DNA from: Haemonchus contortus
Lineage: Eukaryota > Nematoda > Chromadorea > Rhabditida > Trichostrongylidae
Length of the DNA: 64,000 nucleotides
Assembly (NCBI GenBank): GCA_000469685.2
Contig: LS997562.1
Span: forward strand, 21,581,974-21,645,973
Direction of reading: 5' to 3'
Positions 57,401 to 61,239 of the stretch are shown one piece after another. The position numbers were made by a program, and so were the translations under genes. How positions within the stretch are numbered: position 1 is the stretch's first letter; the number at the start of each line of letters is the position of its first letter. The notes under the pieces are model-generated. The model was given only the letters and a program-made list of their open reading frames with translations, made no database searches and was not told where the DNA came from.

Positions 57401-57918
57401 ATAACATACACATACATACACGGACACCACACACACATACACGTACACATACACATACACACACAAACATCGATTCTTATAAAGTTGCGTTTTGGCCAAT
57501 GCGTATGCGATATTTTTCTCCCACATGATCGAAATAAATATTTGCCATGGAACAGCAATGTTAACCTGTTGGACATCGGAGCTTCTACACTCCATTCGAC
57601 TTCCCATTTTACATGAAGTACTCGCGGTTGGGTTCTTCTAAAACGTATCTCAACTTTGGGAGAAGGCGGTGGCTCTGAATAGTGAATAGGGACATAATGT
57701 AATATCAACAGCTCTGACGGATTTCCGAACATATATTTTGAAGGAGAATGTGCGTATCCGTTTGAATTACCTTCCAGAGTAATCACACGGACATCTTCAT
57801 CGACGACATAAGATTCACTGCTTTTCGAATAGCACCTGAAGCGCCCATTGCTTGAAGCAATGGTATTCAGATCCGGAACATCCGGGTGAATGTCTTTTGT
57901 TTCGGTTTCATCGCCTTC
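17995..57918 (-). CDS. large multi-FN3 single-pass membrane protein, unrecognised family (5' end missing)
   Basis: Seventeen exons found by repeated motifs, splice sites and phase: 57918-57566, 53302-53199, 51666-51568, 51516-51375, 51303-51169, 44327-44127, 43849-43751, 38644-38442, 38040-37954, 34973-34834, 34126-34035, 33348-33279, 31156-31068, 28764-28687, 28633-28565, 18609-18515, 18453-17995; about 837 residues. The extracellular part has about six fibronectin-III-like modules. Four modules share an exon that ends in a W-rich strand: WEVEWSVEAP, TWDVEGALPYEELEYVVR, TWEVDGILPFEKPHYVLR, EWETENVLPSDKPYYVFR, the last three preceded by IL(V/I)KNLK(Y/H); each stops in phase 2 inside the Arg codon or its equivalent. 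The partner exon carries the E-F strands, and the next exon opens with (L/F)DxxxR..SV.V.AK. The distal modules end in GAGAGPMSPWITVVTG and NEQGPFTSGIVVSKS. Then come one TM helix (SFIVLYVIIFVVLIAIGV) with a basic stop-transfer (KKRKE) and a ~150-residue tail. Likely a cell-surface receptor or adhesion protein; no kinase or other catalytic domain. No signal-peptide exon was found; exons 5, 7/8 and 14 have uncertain ends. Confidence 0.7.
18515..18609 (-). other. transmembrane exon of the FN3 gene
   Basis: Encodes a hydrophobic run of about 20 residues (FIVLYVIIFVVLIAIGV) followed by RFIPKKRKE, a classic type I stop-transfer. It begins in phase 1 while the preceding identified exon (28633-28565) ends in phase 0, so at least one small exon is probably still hidden in the ~10-kb intron. 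Confidence 0.75.
19020..19345 (+). repeat. diverged dispersed repeat with ...CAGTAAACTGTGCC terminus
   Basis: Resembles 16490-16705 and 56515-56725 in block order and terminus. It lies in the large intron of the FN3 gene. No coding sense. Confidence 0.4.
19860..22560 (+). mobile_element. RTE-1-like non-LTR retrotransposon, 5'-truncated and frameshifted
   Basis: Coding remnants in order: end of the AP-like endonuclease (DHILTNRKWCLLDV... SDHR..LRAKI, 19880-20010), a linker (SLLTCAEQVKLPRVD, 20150), and reverse transcriptase blocks (TTPGPDKISADPF, 20510; HKKRDRDDLRNYRPVSL, 20655; LPFADDIILFPSS, 21730, the YADD/FADD catalytic box), then the RTE-1-type tail (RFRWAGHIVRGDDDRWTRGT, 22275; ARWEDV, 22380). 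Stops and frame changes break it many times, and an AT-rich ~530-bp stretch (about 21070-21600) interrupts the RT. It lies antisense inside the FN3 gene's longest intron. Confidence 0.88.
22931..23376. mobile_element. MITE family 2 copy carrying a nested insertion
   Basis: Ends match the 16221 and 53747 copies (GTTCCGCGCGTCTGTCGAAA at left; GACCTAGTTTCG at right). It is about 170 bp longer than its relatives because of an insertion at about 23155-23312. Confidence 0.7.
23155..23312. mobile_element. short GC-rich foldback inserted in MITE 2
   Basis: Ends are inverted: left GAACCGGCCTGCGAGCGCGC with GAGCGAGCG; right CGCTCGCTCGCGCGATCGCG with GGCCGG. Absent at the equivalent place in the two other MITE 2 copies, so it looks like a younger insertion. 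Confidence 0.6.
24510..24632. repeat. ~120-bp hairpin
   Basis: Left arm 24510-24557 and right arm 24588-24632 are inverted copies (left: GGCAGATTGAAGGCATCGAT, GGTAAATGGTGGACAGTGAC; right ends ...CAATCTGCC) with a ~30-base loop. Non-coding, in the large intron. Confidence 0.75.
24752..24838 (+). repeat. tRNA-like SINE head, not a tRNA gene
   Basis: Contains an A-box-like TAGCCGAGTGG and a B-box-like TGTTCGATCCCTG at tRNA-like spacing, but the acceptor stem does not pair over seven bases and the anticodon arm is not convincing. Probably a pol III promoter of a SINE. Confidence 0.5.
24960..27614 (+). mobile_element. RTE-clade-like non-LTR retrotransposon, family B, degenerate
   Basis: The endonuclease runs almost open from 25060 to 25830 (VLCPQETRWKG, KLFYNGEDTKRNGVAI, SVYAPQTGCP, EIDHVLVRRSSLKTVKD, then HRPLLAD). 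The expected catalytic GD(M/F)N reads ARGLNG, so a key Asp is lost. After an internal deletion near 25840 come linker and RT blocks: GKAAGPEGVPIE (26190), VHQGSALSPFLF (26740), LYADDIALIAES (26832), and the tail RMLRWACGWRRLDRVRNEDV, QRLRWFGYVLRR, GKRPRGAPKRRWRDVIK. It ends in a (GAA)n tract at 27590-27614, the usual simple-repeat 3' end. Antisense within the FN3 gene. Confidence 0.88.
27650..27990. repeat. GGGCGGAG-type satellite unit plus CA microsatellite
   Basis: Monomer-like blocks with CCCTGTGGGCGGAGTC and GGTCCGAA...AGTTTC, ending in an ACAC/ATAC tract (27945-27975). The same order (GGGCGGAG units then a CA tract) occurs at 40260-40803, about 12 kb away. Confidence 0.55.
28274..28535 (+). 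mobile_element. MITE family 1 copy beside an FN3 exon
   Basis: Begins GTGGGAGACGGGCAGTAGGA and ends CGATCCTACTGCC; matches the 6072, 47103 and 56272 copies internally. Its end is only about 30 bases from the donor of exon 28633-28565. Confidence 0.7.
29365..29605 (-). repeat. SINE-like element copy
   Basis: Same family as 14630-14885: on - a B-box-like GGGTCCGAATCCCGG, then CCAGACTCGTCTGGGAGG, CGGCTGGCCACCGCAAGT, CACTACGGTTCTGAGTG. First of a cluster of SINE-like copies. Confidence 0.65.
29785..30010 (+). repeat. SINE-like element copy, opposite orientation
   Basis: Head GGTGGTGAGTCGATCC, B-box-like GTATCGAATTCCGG, body TTGGTGTCAGACTGATCTGG and GATCGGCTGACCGCC match the 51885 copy. Confidence 0.55.
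30145..30320 (+). repeat. SINE-like element copy, partial
   Basis: GACCGATTCGAACCCGCACG, ATATCCGCCTAGGCTCACC and TTGGTACCAAATTCG follow the family order. Truncated at the 3' side. Confidence 0.5.
30500..30610 (-). mobile_element. fragment of RTE-1-like endonuclease
   Basis: About 110 bp resembles 63275-63370 of the RTE-1-like copy (GGGTCGACATGATGAACTCG and TCCATTTCATGTCTCC against GGGTCGAGATGATAAACACG and TCCATTACGTGAGTCC). Isolated fragment. Confidence 0.55.
30700..30830 (-). repeat. highly degenerate SINE-like copy
   Basis: Keeps ACAATGACTTGTGATAGTCA, AGTTAGTGCTAAAATC and GACTTGTTTGGCTTGGACG blocks of the 29365 copy with many changes. Confidence 0.4.
31514..31621. repeat. 50-bp-arm hairpin
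   Basis: Arms 31514-31563 and 31572-31621 are inverted copies (GAACGCATAAAGACCCG... and its inverse ...CGGGTCTTTATGCGTTC) differing at about six positions, with an 8-base loop. About 360 bases upstream (on -) of the FN3 exon 31156-31068. Confidence 0.8.
31960..32320. other. GC-rich block of unknown nature
   Basis: Clearly richer in G+C than its AT-rich surroundings. Reading frames are broken, and no domain is recognised. It might be the remnant of a mobile element. Confidence 0.35.
32590..32940. other. second GC-rich block of unknown nature
   Basis: Strongly GC-rich (CCGCCGGGGACGCCC, GTCGCCGACGGCGCGAC) with abrupt AT-rich flanks. Open stretches are Arg/Ala/Pro-rich and have no recognised motif. 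Confidence 0.35.
35547..35612 (-). mobile_element. MITE family 1 fragment
   Basis: Contains GCGTGCGGCGAATCGACTAC and CCTACTGCCCGTCTCCCAC, matching one terminus of the family (compare 6285-6330). Confidence 0.6.
35880..36830 (+). pseudogene. dead Tc1/mariner-type transposase
   Basis: Remnants in order across shifting frames: helix-turn-helix-like N-terminal part (35890-36130), a strand with SFARNCIRIDRG, a block with FTLQ-like VNLQWRP and RRGVMVWAAIT (36345-36450), then LLPWLANSLDLHPVGNVWV (36640-36690) and ASELKKAV (36740). In Tc1 transposases the last block is LPWPxNSPDLNPIENxWG; here the catalytic Glu is Gly and several frameshifts are present, so it is inactive. It lies in an intron of the FN3 gene, antisense to it. 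Confidence 0.78.
36822..37066. mobile_element. MITE with perfect 46-bp terminal inverted repeats
   Basis: Left arm 36822-36867 (GTCAAGTCGTGCGTCCGAGG...) is an exact inverse of 37021-37066. The inner parts are also inverted, with more differences (GACGACTTTAGCGCC against GACGACTCCAGCGCT), so nearly the whole 245 bp folds back. It abuts the end of the Tc1-type pseudogene. Confidence 0.88.
37428..37462 (+). repeat. solo mariner-like terminus
   Basis: ACACGGTGTCCCAAAATTATTATGGG resembles terminal sequences of mariner-type elements (GTGTCCCAAAA). No partner end was identified. Confidence 0.35.
38925..39290 (+). repeat. dispersed TGTCTGTCCGTCCGT repeat copy
   Basis: Begins AGAGCAGCAACTTGGTGTGT, contains TCTGTCCGTCCGT, ACTGCGGAGTGAAGCGAGTG and TTTTGATCGGTACTGGCATC; the same order is seen in the array at 59360-60420. 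Confidence 0.65.
40260..40724 (+). repeat. diverged tandem repeat with GGGCGGAG / GGAGTTATG units
   Basis: Units of about 140 bp each contain AGTTTGAGCTCTTCAGGT-like, ACGGAAACAGAAGTTACGAA-like and CACCCTCTGTGGGAGGAGTC-like blocks. Copies start near 40255, 40395, 40535 and 40685 and again at 41700-41960. Confidence 0.65.
40725..40803. repeat. CA microsatellite
   Basis: Imperfect (CA)n tract, interrupted by CAAACA and CATCCA units. Confidence 0.9.
40805..43215. mobile_element. 2.4-kb foldback element with ~430-bp arms
   Basis: Arms 40805-41237 and about 42776-43212 are inverted copies with only about ten differences seen by eye. Inside them lie two direct copies of a ~310-bp block (41308-41617 and 42455-42770; both contain GGGGCCATACCAAG-like, GTGTACCATA and TTGCCGTAAATTGATGTCAT) flanking a GC-rich satellite core (41700-42360). 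No transposase recognised. Confidence 0.8.
45600..47545. mobile_element. ~1.9-kb inverted-repeat structure, right arm interrupted by a MITE
   Basis: Left arm about 45600-45910; right arm about 46985-47545 once the 47103-47363 MITE is removed. Shared blocks: GATCTCAAAT...TCTGCTAAACGAT, TGGGAAC, AGTTACGGGACCAGTT, CACTGCAAT, GATCACCG, AAAGACCTTACC, GTGCAACGGTG, and a tRNA-like head (GGTAGTGTGGTGG ... GGTTCGACCCCTTG). The 1.07-kb spacer has short open frames that I do not recognise. Confidence 0.65.
47103..47363 (+). mobile_element. MITE family 1 copy inserted at TA
   Basis: Starts after GCAGTGGTA and ends before TAAAATACAGGG. The other arm of the surrounding inverted repeat has no insertion at this point and reads through a single TA (GTGTTATACCACTGC), so a TA target duplication of the Tc1/mariner type is supported. 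Confidence 0.75.
48335..49600 (-). mobile_element. fragment of family-B RTE-like retrotransposon
   Basis: On - the order is endonuclease part (GIAYREAC-like, then VKLYYNGEDNKRNGV at 49460-49415), a decayed middle, then the EN-RT linker (WNDEIERVVRRKKAAYRRWQ, 48680-48620) and CLNRLLNEE (48365). The blocks match those of the 24960 copy; that copy has lost the linker by deletion. Sense with the FN3 gene, inside an intron. Confidence 0.75.
49698..49795 (-). repeat. tRNA-like SINE head
   Basis: On - GAGGTAGCGGAGGGGTTAAG (A-box-like) and AGTTCAATCCCAAC (B-box-like) occur at tRNA-like spacing, but stems do not pair as a tRNA. Confidence 0.45.
50768..50802. repeat. short CA microsatellite
   Basis: ACAGATACACACACACACGC tract between AG-rich flanks, in an intron. 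Confidence 0.8.
51885..52088 (+). repeat. SINE-like element, best-preserved copy
   Basis: Head GGTGGTGTAGTGACAAGGGG (A-box-like), B-box-like GGTCACGGATTCGATTACCG, body ATATCCACCTAGACCAACCG, TTGGTACCAGACTCGTCTGG, ATCGGCTGGCCACTGCGAGC. About 200 bp. Other copies at 14630, 29365, 29785 and 30145. Confidence 0.7.
52180..52860 (+). repeat. diverged tandem repeat with GGGCGTGGC / GGGCGGAGC units
   Basis: About five units of roughly 140-150 bp (near 52230, 52390, 52530, 52670, 52810), each with a short GC block (CGCCCACAGAGGGCGTGGCG, CGCCCACAATGGACGGAGCG) followed by AACT(C/T)(T/C)GTTC and GGTTAGAG(A/G)TAATGG. Relatives at 58690-58985 and 40260-40724. Confidence 0.55.
53747..54020. mobile_element. 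MITE family 2, best-preserved copy
   Basis: Terminal inverted repeats TTCGTTGCGCGCGTCCGTC(A/G)AAA(C/G)TAGGTCA at both ends, about 30 bp with two or three differences. Internal order as in the 16221 copy. Confidence 0.82.
54750..56200. mobile_element. ~1.45-kb inverted-repeat structure
   Basis: 54755-55020 and 55925-56195 are inverted copies: AAGTGGCCATTTGAAA, CCAAATTTGCCGAGCGTTTC, TTATGAGGGTGGTTTCAGGG, AACTTAAATTACATG, GGCTTGGTGTGGTGGTAAGC are found inverted at the right. Each arm carries a tRNA-like head (GTGGTGGTAAGCGTG ... GGGTTCGAG). The 900-bp spacer holds an unrecognised open stretch (55153-55587, +). Confidence 0.75.
56272..56515 (+). mobile_element. MITE family 1 copy
   Basis: Begins CGGGAGACGGGCAGTAACAA and ends CGTTCCTATTGCACCACACC; contains CAGGCATGATTCTACTATTA and CTTACCTGCTGCCGCA as in the other copies. 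Confidence 0.75.
57396..57472. repeat. CA/CATA microsatellite
   Basis: Imperfect (CA)n and (CATA)n just downstream of the donor of the first recognised FN3 exon. Confidence 0.85.
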
Positions 57919-58480
57919 CTGGAAAACCTGCTCTTCGAGAGCCACAGCAGTATCGTATCAGTATTTTGCCAGAAAAACTATTAGTAGAAATGCGCCTTGC
58001 TTCTTCGTGTATGTTCAGAAAGGGAGTTGCGAGGAAACGAAAAGGGCTAAATGCAATGGGCACTCCGGTTTCGAGGTTAAGTTTTTGGAAACCGTCGTCA
58101 AATACGAAGTTACAGAAGTGACAAGGGAAGCCCAAAGACCTTTATTACTTAGCTTTTTTTTCGAATGACACTGGGTTGAATCCGACAAACCATCTTTATC
58201 TGCAGTGGTTAACATTTTCGTTCCTTCGAAACCGTTTTCATTTTCGTTCATTAGGTATTACAATTCCATTGATGTTGACCATTTCTACAGAGCCGAATCA
58301 TTCATCTTCATTCAGAGATGTAGATTCACTTCCATCGACCGCAGCAAAACTGTCGACTGTTGGTGTTCCAACACATAACACAATTCATCACTTCTTATCA
58401 AATCTATCAGATATGAACTTTGCTTTCACCATCTCACTTTATTTAACCCGCTCGCGTCCGTCTGCTTGTCACTGTGCCAC
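57919..58480. other. region upstream of the first FN3 exon found
   Basis: Should contain or lead to the missing 5' exon(s) with a signal peptide. No minus-strand stretch with an ATG, hydrophobic core and good donor could be assigned with confidence. Confidence 0.3.
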
Positions 58481-58990
58481 GAAATTCGGTATAAAATTAA
58501 GGCACGTGGAGAGGTGGGCCAAGTTCAAAATGGGTCGAGCGTTGGGCAAAATCGGTAGAGCCCCCAGAGTGGGGGGGGGAGGGGGGGGGGAAGGGGGGAC
58601 ATGCACCACAGTGCGCGGCACATGAAACGAAACTTTTCTTTGCGTTCATAACAGCCAAAACGACGGGAAACATAAGTAGAGGTGAGAAGAGGGTTGAGTA
58701 ATTAGGCGAACTGCACACGTTCGAGGGGTGGCCGCGGCGTTCTCAGAATGTGGGATGCTTACTGCAGAAATTAGTAACTCGATCACACAAAAAAGAGCAG
58801 CCTACGGGCCGGAAAAATCGAGCCAATGGGTAGGATCCAATATGTGCGAATATCGACATGCGTGAACTCATCGAAGCTCCTCCTGACGGGGGCGCATACA
58901 AATGTAGGGGAATCATAACTCTGTGCAGAAACACTCTAGAACTCTGAAAAAATGTGGTTAGAGACTACTGGTAAAATGTGGTCGACTCCT
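58480..58990 (+). repeat. diverged tandem repeat with G-rich tract
   Basis: G homopolymer/poly-purine stretch at 58570-58599 and units with GGGGGCGCATACAAATG and AACTCTGTGCAGAAACACTC similar to 52660-52780. Confidence 0.5.
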
Positions 58991-59359
58991 CGAGATTCGT
59001 AGAATAGCTCAAACATTTGTAACATTCGAAGCTTCGCTCAAAAATTTGGTTTATTGTAATCACTTACTTAACATTGAGCAAAAACAAAAGCGAAACAAAA
59101 ATACCACCCACTCGAAGTAGCCTAACTAGTACTCAAAGATAACGCTGGATATTGAACTTGCCTGGTATACCCAGTAGCAATGATCGCTCTTCTGTTGACA
59201 GCTTATTGTAACCTGTGTGTCCTTCATCACTGCCAACAATTTTACCTCCACCACTGAAGTAGTTTAAATAAGAATGACAGGAAGGGCTCGACAAGATAGT
59301 GGTCTCGTTGTTTCGTGAGAGCAGTAGAAAAACTTTAGGCTCACTAAACTAATTGAAAA

Positions 59360-60420
59360 TCTCTCTTATTCATAGAGCAGTAATGTGGAGTGTCGGTTTG
59401 TGTGTTCGTCTGTCTGTCCGTTCGTGAAACTTATGATTACGATCAAGGTAATGATATGGAGATCCCAGCTCTACTCAACATTTCGTTCTTATATATAAGA
59501 CATAACTCGGTGGGTAGGGTAATGGAGTAGAGTGAGTACTGCGGAGTGAAGCGAGTAATGTGAAGTGAAGTAGGTTCTTTAAAACTGTGATTCCGATCTG
59601 TGCTGGCATCGTGCATTGTATGTCTAATAGTTGGGGCACGCTTACGCGGGCATCATATTAATTGATCAATTAATTGATCCTGATACGCAGTAGTGCGAAT
59701 ATGTAGTCAAAAACAGCGCTCGCCATAGAAGTTACTTTAACGATTGGCTCACAAAGTTTCACTCCTCGAAAAGGTATTGAAAGCTCATTCTATCGCTACT
59801 AACAATTAGATGTGCCCATCATCTTTATGTATCAATATCTCAGGGGAAAGCAGACTGCAAGAATAGGTGGAGAATGGAAGAAATGAAGTCTCTCTCACTT
59901 AAAAGGCGGTGAATTGGTATGTCGGTATGTCGGTTTGTATGCTTGTCTGTCTGCCCGTCCGTAAAACGTTGTGATTACGATATAGGCAGTGATGTGGAAA
60001 ACCTAGCTTCCTTCTACATTTCTTATCTCTTCTCTCTCATTTATGAGCAGTAACTTGGTGTGTCGGTTTGTCTGTCTGTCCGTCCGTAAAACTTTGATTA
60101 CGATAAAGGTAGTGATATGAAAAACTAGCTCTAATCTACACTTCCTTTATATATAACACAGTAACTTGGTGGGTAGGTTTGGAGTAGAGTGAGCGCTGCG
60201 GCGTGATGTGAGTAAGGTGGAGATAAGTGGGCACTTCAAAACTAAGATTTCGATCTGTACTGCCATCGTGCCATGTATATCTAAACGAAAATCGAGATGA
60301 TAGTGTTGTGATTAAGAACCCTCCTCTTTTTTCAACACTAAGCGCTAGAGCGCATATAAGGAGGTTAGCCTATAATTGTGCTTAGGAACCTTTCTAAGCC
60401 GAGAATATGCAGTTTTTTGA
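59360..60420 (+). repeat. array of TGTCTGTCCGTCCGT repeats
   Basis: At least three partial units: each has GAGCAGTAACTTGGTGTGTC, GTCTGTCTGTCCGTCCGTAA, GATTACGATAAAGGTAGTGA and, in two, GCGGAGTGAAGCGAGTAATG. A palindromic AT block (TTAATTGATCAATTAA) lies at about 59660. Other copies near 38925 and, inverted or partial, 47560-47700 and 52090. Confidence 0.65.
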
Positions 60421-61230
60421 TTTAAGTTTTAGAGGGGTGAGTCAATAGAAAATTCAAGTCATACCCCGACCTAGTTTTTGCTTGACGTAATCATCTCGCT
60501 CCCACCCACCGTTCCTTAACTTCAGAGGGTGGGATAAGAATCATATTCCCGCGCCTAGAACCATTTCACTGTCACAGGTATGGTCACTGCCCTTTCTTCG
60601 CCCTCTAGCATTCATTGTTATATAGAAGCGATGCCTCCCCCTAACCACATTTTCTAATTGCTTCGTCAAAGTGAGCAATGTGACCCGGCCTTGCCGGTCT
60701 ACCCGACTTGTGAATGGGAAGATGGTAAATGTCTAGGTGAAATGAAGAATATTCATAGAACTTTTCCTTTGAGGATATACCATCAGTAGAGGCTTCTGAA
60801 TTACTGTCGGTTGAATAATTTTTGTAGCAAATAATATCAAAACAAAGAGGAACCGTGATCCGTTACTGAGTCACAAACCTTGCTGAGTAGCGGTCATAAT
60901 ATAACAGCAATGAATGAACCTAACCTTCATCTTTCCATCATGAAGAAGCTTTAATCGATCAATATCAATGATTACCATCATTAGTAGAGACTCCTAGATT
61001 ATTGGCGGTTGGGTAAGTTTTGTAGCGGTGGATGTCAGAGCTAAGAGGAACTGTGATCCCTCATTGAGTCACAAAGCTTGCTGGTTAGGGGTCATAATAT
61101 CACCTGTACCACAACCACCTGTCGTCCCGTTGATCATCGACTTCCTTGAGCGGGCGCCAGTAACGTCTCCTTACGTCTCTGTCACGAGTCAGAGTGGTCC
61201 AGTAAAATGTCTCGCTTCAGGGACACGAGC
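60421..61230. other. no gene seen
   Basis: Two loosely similar stretches (near 60770-60900 and 60975-61100: ATCAGTAGAGGCTTCTGAAT / ATTAGTAGAGACTCCTAGAT, then AGAGGAACCGTGATCC / AGAGGAACTGTGATCC) look like an old local duplication of about 130 bp. Nothing else recognised. Confidence 0.45.
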
Positions 61231-61239
61231 TTAAACATT

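Noticed and set aside
57385..57565. Extension of the first FN3 exon into the CA tract
   Set aside because: The open frame runs on, but the module consensus ends at the GTTAAC donor after position 57566, and the following codons are microsatellite.
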